A stretch of 32,019 nucleotides of DNA, from the NCBI GenBank assembly GCA_045592445.1, contig JAZNUV010000025.1, forward strand, positions 1 to 32,019. Reading direction: 5' to 3'. The notes under the pieces were generated by a model. That model saw only the letters and a program-made list of their open reading frames with translations. It was not told where the DNA came from and did not search any database. The DNA comes from JAQXGO01 sp045592445. GTDB lineage: Bacteria > Bacillota > Clostridia > UMGS1883 > UMGS1540. The translations under genes were made by a program, and so were the position numbers. Position 1 is the first letter of the stretch; every line of letters starts with the position of its first letter. This document shows, piece by piece, positions 23,470 through 31,282 of this stretch.

Positions 23470-24906
23470 TTACAAACTGTATTTTTCAAGCAAGTTCGCG
23501 CGCACTTTCCAAAGTGATTCCGACAAATCCACATAATAACGGTGTGGATTTTCAAAGCGTGTCACTTCATCCCAAAGGCGTTCGATTTCCTTGCTGCAAT
23601 GTTTTTTCACATGTGAAAGTGCAGGGGGTGTATAAACAAGTTTTCCTTTATCAAAGATTTGAACGAGCAATTTTTCTGCTGTGAAATCTGTGATGGTTTT
23701 GCGCTTCCAGGTATGCTCGGGGTCAAAAATGACAAGCGGCTTTGTATCATCAATCTCCTCTTCATGGAGCGTAATCACATCCGCAATGGCTTTGCCGCTT
23801 TTTCGTTCAAATAAGCGATATACCTGTTTGAAGGCGGGCGTTGTAATTTTCTCTACATTCTCACTGAGTTTAATTTTCGGTTCCATTTCATCGCCGTTCC
23901 ATACTGCCGCTAATTTATAAACGCCGCCGAAAACGGGTTCAGAACGGGAGGTGATTAGGCGCTCACCAACACCGAAGGAGTCAATCTTCGCGCCCTGCAT
24001 TAAGGTGTCGCGAATAATATATTCATCTAAAGAATTAGAAACAACGATTTTACAATCACAAAGACCTTCATCATCTAATATCTGACGCATTTTCTTTGTC
24101 AGATAGGTAATATCGCCACTATCAATTCGAACGCCGCCGAGACGACATCCCATCGGTTCTAATATTTCTTTATGTACGCGAATGGCGTTCGGCAGACCTG
24201 ATTTTAATACATTGTACGTATCAATCAAAAGCGTGCAGTCATGCGGGTACGTTTTTGCATAGGTGGCGAAGGCGTCGTATTCCGTGGGGAAAGTTTGTAC
24301 CCAGCTATGCGCCATTGTACCGAGTGCCGGGATTTTATACAAAACGTCAGAAATTGTACAGGCGGAACCTGCACAGCCGCCAATATATGCTGCACGTGAG
24401 CCTGCGATTGCAGCTGCCGTACCTTGGGCGCGCCTTGAGCCAAACTCCATAACGGGGCGACCGTTCGCAGCACGAACAATGCGATTTGCCTTCGTCGCAA
24501 TTAAAGATTGATGGTTTAGGATAAGAAGTACCATCGTTTCCACAAGCTGCGCTTGCAAAATAGGACCTTTTATAATGACAAGCGGCTCGCCGGGGAAGCA
24601 AGGTGTCCCTTCAGGCATTGCATACACATCGCAAGCAAAACGGAAATGCCGCAAATAGTCCAAAAATTTATCAGAAAACAGATTGCGACTTCTTAAATAC
24701 TCTATATCGTTTTCTGTAAAAGACAAAGATTCCAAATAGTCAATAAGTTGTTCGAGCCCTGCCGCGATAGCAAAGCCGCCGCCGTCAGGCACCTGACGGA
24801 AGAACATATCAAAGCATGCAATTTTATCTGCCATGCCGTTTTCCATATAGCCGTTTGCCATTGTAAACTCATAGAAGTCGGCAAGCATTGTAAGATTATT
24901 TTCCAT
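23470..24906 (-). CDS. pncB: Nicotinate phosphoribosyltransferase
   Basis: PncB joins nicotinate to PRPP, giving nicotinate mononucleotide in the NAD salvage path. The 478 residues start LTMLADFYEFTMANGYMENG, a family hallmark. They include EFGSRRAQG (about 154-162), GTMAHSW with His200 (the phosphorylated His of the family), and RIDSGD plus SNSLDEY in the barrel. The C-terminal extension fits the longer Firmicutes form. Its ATG overlaps the stop of the upstream 90-residue orphan by one base (TAATG), so the two are coupled. Confidence 0.96.
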   Translation of the reverse strand: MENNLTMLADFYEFTMANGYMENGMADKIACFDMFFRQVPDGGGFAIAAGLEQLIDYLESLSFTENDIEYLRSRNLFSDKFLDYLRHFRFACDVYAMPEGTPCFPGEPLVIIKGPILQAQLVETMVLLILNHQSLIATKANRIVRAANGRPVMEFGSRRAQGTAAAIAGSRAAYIGGCAGSACTISDVLYKIPALGTMAHSWVQTFPTEYDAFATYAKTYPHDCTLLIDTYNVLKSGLPNAIRVHKEILEPMGCRLGGVRIDSGDITYLTKKMRQILDDEGLCDCKIVVSNSLDEYIIRDTLMQGAKIDSFGVGERLITSRSEPVFGGVYKLAAVWNGDEMEPKIKLSENVEKITTPAFKQVYRLFERKSGKAIADVITLHEEEIDDTKPLVIFDPEHTWKRKTITDFTAEKLLVQIFDKGKLVYTPPALSHVKKHCSKEIERLWDEVTRFENPHRYYVDLSESLWKVRANLLEKYSL

Positions 24907-25178
24907 TATCCATTCTCCAAAGCATCATTCAACCAGTATTCAGCAATATCCATAGCTGCATACATCCCATCACGTTCCGCTTGTTTCATCATTTTCCCTT
25001 TTTGTCCGTCATTTCGCATAAGCTGAATGGTGACGGATGTGGCAACCTCAAGGTCTTTCACTTTTTTTGTGCCGTTTACAATCAGAATAATCATATACTT
25101 ATCCTCAGGATTGCCGTAATAAATCATGTTACCACGGCGGACAAGCGGTTTTTCTTTGTAGAATAGCATGTTTTCCAT
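24906..25178 (-). CDS. Small conserved-looking protein of unknown function, coupled to pncB
   Basis: I do not recognise a named family. The 90 residues show a basic start (KEKPLVRRGNMIYYG), a strand (KYMIILIVNGTKKV), another strand with VATSVTIQLMRN, and a C-terminal helix (AAMDIAEYWLNDAL). There is no signal or membrane segment. AAAGGA lies about 9 bases before the ATG. It is the first gene of a two-gene unit with pncB, sharing TAATG at the junction. A role beside NAD salvage is possible from this coupling alone. A similar arrangement seems familiar from Clostridia, but I cannot confirm that here. Confidence 0.8.
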   Translation of the reverse strand: MENMLFYKEKPLVRRGNMIYYGNPEDKYMIILIVNGTKKVKDLEVATSVTIQLMRNDGQKGKMMKQAERDGMYAAMDIAEYWLNDALENG

Positions 25179-25208
25179 ATTTATCGTTCCTTTCCGAAAT
25201 ATGTTCTT

Positions 25209-25237
25209 ATTATAACACAGTTTAACAAAAAAAGCAA
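25209..25237 (-). promoter_or_regulatory. Candidate promoter for the 90-residue gene and pncB
   Basis: On the minus strand TTGCTT (25232-25237) is 17 bp from a consensus TATAAT (25209-25214). Its -35 lies inside the pgsA hairpin. Confidence 0.45.
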
Positions 25238-25245
25238 AGCTTTTT
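25226..25245 (-). terminator. Possible short terminator after pgsA
   Basis: AAAAAGC (25229-25235) pairs with GCTTTTT (25239-25245) around a 3-base loop. On the minus strand it continues in T. The stem is mostly A-T and overlaps the pgsA stop codon, so it may be weak. Confidence 0.35.
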
Positions 25246-25768
25246 ATATATCTGCAAGGACTTTTCGATTTTCTACAATATAGACAACACCTGAAAGCGC
25301 CGTCAAGAACGCAGACAGGTACATTAAAATATCAATTACAAACTGCTCTCTTGCAATCATGGCGGTAATAATTGCCAAAAGTTGTACAACGGTTTTTAAT
25401 TTCCCGAGTTTACCTGCGGCAATGACAATTCCCTTTGTGACCGCAACGAGTCGGAGTCCCGTTACAATAAATTCGCGCGAGAGGATAATCATTACAATCC
25501 AAAAAGCAACAATATCCTTTTCTATCATACATAAAAGAGCGCCTGTAACAAGGAGTTTATCGGCAAGCGGGTCCATAAATTTGCCGAAGTTTGTCACAAT
25601 ATTGTTTTTGCGTGCCAGATATCCGTCAAGCCAATCCGTCAGAGAAGCCAGCACAAAAATAGCGGCAGCAAGGGCACTATGATAGGGGATACTATCTAAC
25701 ATATACACCACCATAAATAGGGGGACCATCAGCATGCGCAAAATTGTCAGTCTATTCGGTACGTTCAT
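25244..25768 (-). CDS. pgsA: CDP-diacylglycerol-glycerol-3-phosphate 3-phosphatidyltransferase
   Basis: PgsA makes phosphatidylglycerophosphate, the first step to phosphatidylglycerol, in the cell membrane. The 174-residue protein has the complete CDP-alcohol phosphotransferase motif: Asp48-Gly49, Ala52-Arg53, Gly62, Asp66 and Asp70, in DWLDGYLARKNN and FGKFMDPLADK. Several hydrophobic helices flank it. The start at 25768 (MNVPNRLTILR) is chosen because TTGGAGAG lies 7 bases before it; two in-frame upstream codons fall on that site. It overlaps the end of rimO by 17 bases. The rimO-pgsA pairing is usual in Clostridia and Bacilli. Confidence 0.96.
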   Translation of the reverse strand: MNVPNRLTILRMLMVPLFMVVYMLDSIPYHSALAAAIFVLASLTDWLDGYLARKNNIVTNFGKFMDPLADKLLVTGALLCMIEKDIVAFWIVMIILSREFIVTGLRLVAVTKGIVIAAGKLGKLKTVVQLLAIITAMIAREQFVIDILMYLSAFLTALSGVVYIVENRKVLADI

Positions 25769-27071
25769 TTTCATTCTCTCCAATCAAATCATATTCTTCG
25801 GCGGCTAAAATCCGCACAGGAACAAATGTGCCGGGTTGGATTTCCTCGCGTGAAGTAAAGTAAATCTTTCCATCCACCTCGGGGCCGTCACCCGCGCCGC
25901 GTCCTACATAAAACATGTCTGAAAAGCCTTCCGTCAGGACGTTTTCCACTGTGCCGATTTTCGCACGGCGGTTTTTCTCGGAAACTTTTTTTGCAAGGGA
26001 CATGAGCGTATGAAAGCGCCTTTCCTTGACCTCATCATCTACCTGCATCGTCAGCCTTGCGGCAGGAGTACCATCCTCAGGGGAATAAATAAATACACCC
26101 AGGCGGTCAAAAATTCCTTCCTCAACAAAGGAACAAAGTTTTTGAAAATCCGTTTCCGTTTCCCCGGGAAAGCCGACAATCAGCGAGGTTCTGAGCGTAG
26201 CATTCGGGATTTCACTTCGAATTTTGGAAAGCAGCGCGCGAATAGAGCTTTCTGTATCGCGTCGCCCCATACGGCGCAAAACGCTGTCGCTTATATGCTG
26301 AATCGGAATGTCAAGATAGGGCAGAATCGCTTTGTGCGTACGTATGGTATGAAGCAATTTGTCGTCAATGCGGTCGGCATACGTGTAGAAAAGCCGTATC
26401 CACGGGAATCCAATATCCGAAAGCGCAATTAAAAGGTCCGAAAGGCAAGGCGAATCTTCTAAATCCGAGCCATAACGTGTGGTGTCCTGTGCGACAACAC
26501 AGATTTCCTGTACGCCGTCCTGGTAAAGTGCGTTCGTCTCCTTCAAAATTTCTGCCATGGGGCGACTTCGGTACGGACCGCGTATGGCGGGAATAGCGCA
26601 ATACGTGCACCGATTATCACACCCTTCCGCAATTTTTAAGTATGCCATATAGTGCGGTGTGGTGCGAACACGTGGCATGTTTTCGGGGTAAGGGGCGCTG
26701 TTCCCTGAGACGAAAACGCCTCCCTCTTCTTCTAAAAGGGTTGCAATACGTGTGAATTCATCTACACCGACAACCATGTCCACCTCAGGCATCTCTTTTA
26801 TAATTTCATCACGGTATCGCTGTGCAAGACAGCCTGTAACAATCAGTTTTCGGAGACAGCCTTTCGTTTTATAAGCGGCATTTTCCAAAATCGTGTCAAT
26901 GGCCTCTTCTTTTGCAGCATCAATAAAGCCACAGGTATTGATAATCAGGATTTCTGCCTTGTCGGGCGCATTTACAATTGTGTGGCCTGCTTTTTCGACA
27001 AGTCCAATCATGATTTCCGTATCTACGAGATTTTTGGAACACCCCAGTGAAATAAATCCGACATTACTCAT
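25752..27071 (-). CDS. rimO: Ribosomal protein S12 methylthiotransferase RimO
   Basis: RimO adds a methylthio group to an aspartate of ribosomal protein S12, using two iron-sulfur clusters. The 439 residues have the N-terminal cluster cysteines 11, 47 and 81 (SLGCSKNLVDTE, NTCGFID, TGCLAQ), and the radical-SAM motif Cys151, Cys155, Cys158 in CDNRCTYC. A C-terminal TRAM domain follows. SLGCSKNLVDTE and CAIPAIRG separate it from MiaB-type relatives. The frame stays open 75 codons further upstream, inside recX, but that stretch has no RimO similarity; the ATG at 27071 gives the normal N-terminus. It overlaps recX by 8 bases and pgsA by 17. Confidence 0.97.
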   Translation of the reverse strand: MSNVGFISLGCSKNLVDTEIMIGLVEKAGHTIVNAPDKAEILIINTCGFIDAAKEEAIDTILENAAYKTKGCLRKLIVTGCLAQRYRDEIIKEMPEVDMVVGVDEFTRIATLLEEEGGVFVSGNSAPYPENMPRVRTTPHYMAYLKIAEGCDNRCTYCAIPAIRGPYRSRPMAEILKETNALYQDGVQEICVVAQDTTRYGSDLEDSPCLSDLLIALSDIGFPWIRLFYTYADRIDDKLLHTIRTHKAILPYLDIPIQHISDSVLRRMGRRDTESSIRALLSKIRSEIPNATLRTSLIVGFPGETETDFQKLCSFVEEGIFDRLGVFIYSPEDGTPAARLTMQVDDEVKERRFHTLMSLAKKVSEKNRRAKIGTVENVLTEGFSDMFYVGRGAGDGPEVDGKIYFTSREEIQPGTFVPVRILAAEEYDLIGENENERTE

Positions 27072-27498
27072 ATGTATAAAGCTCGTCCACCGCTTTTTGA
27101 ATAGAGGCGGACTGAAATCCTTTCCGTAAAAAATACTGATAGATTTTTTGGATTTCGGCGTATGTGCGAGTTCCTGTACCGAAACGCCGTTCCATTTGAG
27201 GAATAATATCAAATGTGATATCTGAAAGCACACTCTCGATAATTTCCTTTTCAATACCGCGTTCACGAAGATCACGGTAAATACGTTCAGGACCATGTCC
27301 TTTTAATTGGGCAGCATCATGCGAAAAACGGGCAGCAAAGTCCTTGTGGTCAATATAGCCGTTCTCACGGTAGTAGGCGGCTACCTCGCGTGCTTCCGAT
27401 GCGGGATACCCCTTTTTGATAAGGGCCTCCACTGTCTGCTTTTCTGTTCGCCTTCTTGATAAAACGATGCGAAGCGCATCACTTTTTATGTCCTTCAT
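27064..27498 (-). CDS. recX: Regulatory protein RecX
   Basis: RecX binds RecA filaments and limits recombination. The 144-residue protein is built of three-helix repeats with the family pattern: DALRIVLSRRRTEKQTVEAL at the start, then AYYRENGYIDHKDFAARF and KGHGPERIYRDLRERGI, and a last repeat ending in FLRKGFQSASIQKAV. AGGAGG (27503-27508) precedes the ATG and touches the hemW stop. It is placed between hemW and rimO rather than beside recA, and overlaps rimO by 8 bases. Confidence 0.92.
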   Translation of the reverse strand: MKDIKSDALRIVLSRRRTEKQTVEALIKKGYPASEAREVAAYYRENGYIDHKDFAARFSHDAAQLKGHGPERIYRDLRERGIEKEIIESVLSDITFDIIPQMERRFGTGTRTYAEIQKIYQYFLRKGFQSASIQKAVDELYTYE

Positions 27499-27507
27499 CG
27501 CATCCTC

Positions 27508-28557
27508 CTACTCACAAAGTCTGCAAATGACATAGTTTGCAATATCCATGCCCCGTCTGGTAAGACCAATATAGCCGTTTTTACGCCAAATAAGACCATT
27601 CTCTGAAAGTTCTTGAATACGGGGATTCTCTGTTTGGGGTATGCCGCGCATAAGACGAAGACCGAGCATATAGGTTTCCTCTTTTCGTGCGGTCGCATCA
27701 ATATAAGTAAATTCCGTTATCGGATTTGAAGCTTCTATATAACGCCCGATATCCGAAACGTTTGCATAGCGCACGTTTCCAAAAAAGGAATGTGCACCCG
27801 CACCCAGACCAATATACGGCGCACCTGTCCAGTAAAGTGTATTGTGTATCGCCTCATACCCCGCGCGAGCAAAGTTTGAGATTTCATATTGTATAAACCC
27901 TTTTTCAGACAACGTATCGACAATTTGCCAATACATGCGGCGCTCTGTATCTTCATCGGGCAAGGAAAGTTTTTTTTGTGAAAACACGGTGTTGGGCTCA
28001 ATGGAAAGGGAATAGGCAGAAATATGCGTAAGCGGTAACGTACACATATGGTGTACGGTCCTTAAAACTGCCGATTCTGTTTCATCAGGCAATGCAAAAA
28101 TAATGTCGCCCGAAATATTGGTAAAACCTGCTTTTTCAGCATCTGAAACTGTGCGGATTGCCGCGGCAGCATCATGTAATCTGCCGATTTTTTTTAGCAT
28201 TTTGTCCGAAAGAGACTGTATGCCGATACTGATACGATTAAAGCCTGCGCGCCGCAAAAGGCGCAAAGCTTCTAAATCCACAGTGGCGGGGTTTGCTTCT
28301 ATTGTGATTTCACCTTTGCAGGGGAAGTGCGAGAGTAGCCCATCAAGAAGCCTCGCTAAAAGCGGGGTAGGGAGTGTGGTGGGTGTGCCACCGCCAAAGT
28401 AGAGGGTATCGACTTCCATAGAAGGGTACGATTTTGCTTCCTTTATAATCCGTGCGGCATATGCTTCCATCTCGCCTTCGCGACCGCATTCAGAGTAAAA
28501 GCCACAGTATGGGCACTTTTGCAGACAAAAGGGGAGATGCACATATACGCCCGTCAT
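27508..28557 (-). CDS. hemW: Radical SAM heme chaperone HemW
   Basis: HemW (formerly called a coproporphyrinogen oxidase-like protein) binds heme and a 4Fe-4S cluster. It is thought to deliver heme to membrane respiratory proteins. The 349 residues carry the cluster motif C-x3-C-x2-C with Cys11, Cys15 and Cys18 in CLQKCPYCGFYS, then FGGGTPTTL at 53-61 (SAM binding), IEANP, and the C-terminal HemW domain with NLxYW-like NTLYWTGAPYIGLGAGAHS. The start overlaps the lepA stop as ATGA, and lepA-hemW is a well-known order in Firmicutes. The heme requirement of this organism is not shown by the window. Confidence 0.95.
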   Translation of the reverse strand: MTGVYVHLPFCLQKCPYCGFYSECGREGEMEAYAARIIKEAKSYPSMEVDTLYFGGGTPTTLPTPLLARLLDGLLSHFPCKGEITIEANPATVDLEALRLLRRAGFNRISIGIQSLSDKMLKKIGRLHDAAAAIRTVSDAEKAGFTNISGDIIFALPDETESAVLRTVHHMCTLPLTHISAYSLSIEPNTVFSQKKLSLPDEDTERRMYWQIVDTLSEKGFIQYEISNFARAGYEAIHNTLYWTGAPYIGLGAGAHSFFGNVRYANVSDIGRYIEASNPITEFTYIDATARKEETYMLGLRLMRGIPQTENPRIQELSENGLIWRKNGYIGLTRRGMDIANYVICRLCE

Positions 28558-30359
28558 GAATCGAGTTTCAGAACGGACATAAATGCCTCCTGCGGGATGG
28601 ATACGGAGCCGACCTGTCGCATTCTCTTTTTCCCTTCTTTTTGTTTTTCCAAAAGCTTTTTCTTTCGCGAAATATCACCGCCGTAACATTTTGCAAGTAC
28701 GTCTTTACGAAGTGCACGAACTGTTTCACGCGCAATAATTTTACCACCGATTGCCGCTTGTACAGGCACTTCGAAAAGCTGGCGGGGAATCGACTCCTTC
28801 AGTTTTTCTGCAATGCGCCGTCCGCGTGCGTAGGCTTTTGTTGAGTGGACAACAAAGCTTAACGCGTCTACAACGTCGCCGTTTAACAGCATATCAAGCT
28901 TTACAAGGTCACTCTTTACATACGCCAAAAACTCATAGTCGAAGGATGCATAGCCTCTGGTACGGGACTTCAAAGCATCGAAAAAGTCATAAATAATTTC
29001 ATTTAAGGGTAATTCGTAGTGTAAGGAAACTCTGCCTTCATCAATATATTTCATATCCTTATAAATGCCGCGTCTATCCTGGCAAAGTTCCATAACACTG
29101 CCAACATACGGCTGTGGCAACATAATATGAGCATCCACAAATGGCTCTTCCATATAGTCAATTTCCGTCTGCGGCGGCAGATTGGTTGGGTTATCTACAA
29201 AGACAATGGACCCGTCCGTTTTGATTACGCGATAGATAACGCTCGGGGCAGTGGTAACCAAATCAATGGTATATTCACGCTCTAAACGTTCCTGAATAAT
29301 TTCCATATGCAAAAGACCAAGAAAACCGCATCGAAAACCGAAACCGAGCGCAATACTGGTTTCGGGCTCGTATAATAACGATGCATCATTCAGTTTTAAT
29401 TTTTCAAGCGCCTCACGAAGGTCCTCGTAGCGTGCGCCGTCTGCGGGATAAATACCACAGAAAACCATGGGATTTACTTCCTGATACCCTGCCAAGGGCG
29501 TAGTGGCGGGATTTTCTACACTTGTAACCGTGTCGCCGACTTTGATATCCTGCACATTTTTAATGCTGGCGGCAATATAGCCGACTTCGCCCGCCAAAAG
29601 CGTGTTGGAAGGCGCAAGTCCATTCGGCTTTAAATATCCAATTTCTACAACTTCAAATTCCTTGTTTGCTGCCATAAAACGTACTGTTTCACCGACAGAG
29701 AGTTTACCCTCTTGTATGCGAACATAAACAATAACACCCTTATAACTATCATAATAAGAGTCGAAAATGAGTGCGCGAAGCGGTGCATCTTCGTCTCCTG
29801 CGGGTGCGGGAATATTGTCAATAATATAGTCGGGCAAACACGCGATATTGATGCCCTGTTTTGCACTAATTTGTGGCGCATCCTCTGCGGGAATACCAAT
29901 CACGTTTTCAATTTCACGCTTTACAACGTCCGGCTGGGCGCTGGGCAAGTCAATTTTATTAATGACAGGTAAAATTTCAAGATTATGTTCAAGCGCAAGA
30001 TAGGTGTTTGCCAAGGTTTGCGCTTCAATGCCCTGCGCGGCGTCCACAACCAAAAGAGCACCCTCACAAGCGGCAAGAGAACGGGAAACCTCGTAGTTAA
30101 AGTCCACATGCCCGGGCGTGTCTATAAGATTTAAAATATATTCACCGTCATCCCGCTTATATACGAGACGAACAGCACGTGCTTTAATCGTAATACCGCG
30201 TTCACGCTCAAGCTCCATGTTGTCTAAAAGCTGGGCTTCCATGTCGCGCTCGCTCACAACGCCTGTAAGTTCTAAAAGCCTGTCCGCAAGCGTGGATTTG
30301 CCATGGTCAATATGTGCAATAATAGAAAAATTACGAATATGCTTTTGTCTTTCCGACAT
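28554..30359 (-). CDS. lepA: Elongation factor 4 (LepA)
   Basis: LepA is a ribosome-bound GTPase, linked to back-translocation or 30S assembly. The 601 residues have the P-loop AHIDHGKS (about 15-22), ERERGITIKA, DTPGHVDF and NKIDLP. The EF-G-like domains III and V and the LepA-specific C-terminal domain, with RMRQVGSVSIPQEAF near the end, follow. The ATG at 30359 is preferred over an open frame to 30389, since AGAGGAG precedes it by about 8 bases and MSERQKHIRNFSIIAH is the normal start. It leads the hemW-recX-rimO-pgsA run. Confidence 0.98.
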   Translation of the reverse strand: MSERQKHIRNFSIIAHIDHGKSTLADRLLELTGVVSERDMEAQLLDNMELERERGITIKARAVRLVYKRDDGEYILNLIDTPGHVDFNYEVSRSLAACEGALLVVDAAQGIEAQTLANTYLALEHNLEILPVINKIDLPSAQPDVVKREIENVIGIPAEDAPQISAKQGINIACLPDYIIDNIPAPAGDEDAPLRALIFDSYYDSYKGVIVYVRIQEGKLSVGETVRFMAANKEFEVVEIGYLKPNGLAPSNTLLAGEVGYIAASIKNVQDIKVGDTVTSVENPATTPLAGYQEVNPMVFCGIYPADGARYEDLREALEKLKLNDASLLYEPETSIALGFGFRCGFLGLLHMEIIQERLEREYTIDLVTTAPSVIYRVIKTDGSIVFVDNPTNLPPQTEIDYMEEPFVDAHIMLPQPYVGSVMELCQDRRGIYKDMKYIDEGRVSLHYELPLNEIIYDFFDALKSRTRGYASFDYEFLAYVKSDLVKLDMLLNGDVVDALSFVVHSTKAYARGRRIAEKLKESIPRQLFEVPVQAAIGGKIIARETVRALRKDVLAKCYGGDISRKKKLLEKQKEGKKRMRQVGSVSIPQEAFMSVLKLDS

Positions 30360-30392
30360 ACTGATACTCCTCTTTGTATATTTCATCAAAAG

Positions 30393-30398
30393 ATTATA
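30393..30398 (-). promoter_or_regulatory. Possible extended -10 of the lepA operon
   Basis: On the minus strand TGATATAAT carries a consensus TATAAT (30393-30398) with TG at the extended position. No good -35 is seen at 17 bp. An inverted repeat, TTCTGAAAAA (30406-30415) with TTTTTCAGAA (30425-30434), lies where a -35 would be expected. Confidence 0.35.
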
Positions 30399-30514
30399 TC
30401 ATAAATTCTGAAAAAAAGAAATACTTTTTCAGAAAAAAATGCAAAAAACAGAAATTCAAGCAAGTAACGTTTTTGTATGGATATTTTGGACCTCGGTTGC
30501 GTTAGAATAAGGTA

Positions 30515-30543
30515 TTGACATTTTTTTCTTTAGCATGTATAAT
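30515..30543 (+). promoter_or_regulatory. Promoter of the RluB-type/murT unit
   Basis: A consensus TTGACA (30515-30520) is 17 bp from a consensus TATAAT (30538-30543), 31 bp before the start codon. Confidence 0.85.
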
Positions 30544-30574
30544 AAAATTGTATTTTTTTGGAAAGGGTTACAAT

Positions 30575-31282
30575 ATGCGAATCAATAAATATATAGCGGC
30601 GGCAGGCATCTGCTCCCGCCGCATGGCGGACACGCTTATGGACGAAGGAAAGGTCACGGTAAACGGTGTATGTGTTCGGGAAAAGGGGATAGATGTTACA
30701 GAGGCGGACGTTGTTGAGGTGGATGGCGTACGCATTTTCCCTGCCGCGAAAAAATATTATATTATGCTGAATAAGCCGGACGGTTTTGTAACCACAACGC
30801 ATGACCAGTTTGAACGCGCGTCGGTTTTAGACCTTATAACCGATATTGATGCAAGGCTTTTTCCTGTTGGCAGACTGGATTATCATACGGAAGGTCTGTT
30901 GTTTTTAACCAATGATGGTGATTTTGCCAATCAGCTCACTCACCCGCGTAATAAGGTTTATAAAACATATATTGCACATGTGAAAGGTTTCCCAAAACCT
31001 TCGGATCTTGCCAAACTTTCACACGGCATATTTTTAGAGGATGGGAAGACCGCGCCTGCAAAGGTTTTAGTGGTACGCCAGTATCCTGAGGGTGTGGATA
31101 TTTCTGTTTCAATTTACGAGGGAAGAAACAGGCAGGTAAGGCGCATGCTGGAAGCAGTTGGACTTAAAGTGCTGACGCTAACGCGTATTTCTGTGGGAAA
31201 CATAAAGCTTGGACATTTGCCGCGCGGAAAATGGCGGCACCTGACAGAAGCAGAAATCAATGAATTGATAAAGGAAAGATGA
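30575..31282 (+). CDS. rluB: RluB/RsuA-family rRNA pseudouridine synthase
   Basis: This family turns specific uridines of ribosomal RNA into pseudouridine; RluB acts on 23S rRNA and RsuA on 16S. The 235 residues start with an S4 RNA-binding domain (RINKYIAAAGICSRRMADTL). The catalytic loop GRLDYHTEGLLFLTNDG follows with Asp102, and then EGRNRQVRRML, a family motif. AAAGGG (30562-30567) supports the ATG at 30575; an open frame to 30515 would run through the promoter. RluB is more likely than RsuA in Clostridia, but the target base cannot be read from the sequence. It overlaps murT as ATGA. Confidence 0.93.
   Translation: MRINKYIAAAGICSRRMADTLMDEGKVTVNGVCVREKGIDVTEADVVEVDGVRIFPAAKKYYIMLNKPDGFVTTTHDQFERASVLDLITDIDARLFPVGRLDYHTEGLLFLTNDGDFANQLTHPRNKVYKTYIAHVKGFPKPSDLAKLSHGIFLEDGKTAPAKVLVVRQYPEGVDISVSIYEGRNRQVRRMLEAVGLKVLTLTRISVGNIKLGHLPRGKWRHLTEAEINELIKER

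Noticed and set aside
27072..27296. 75-codon N-terminal extension of RimO
   Set aside because: The extension overlaps recX, has no RimO-like residues, and the ATG at 27071 gives the standard N-terminus.
30406..30434. Inverted repeat TTCTGAAAAA/TTTTTCAGAA upstream of lepA as a terminator
   Set aside because: No T tract follows on the plus strand and there is no plus-strand gene ending nearby; on the minus strand it lies upstream of lepA. It may be a regulator site, but nothing supports a specific one.
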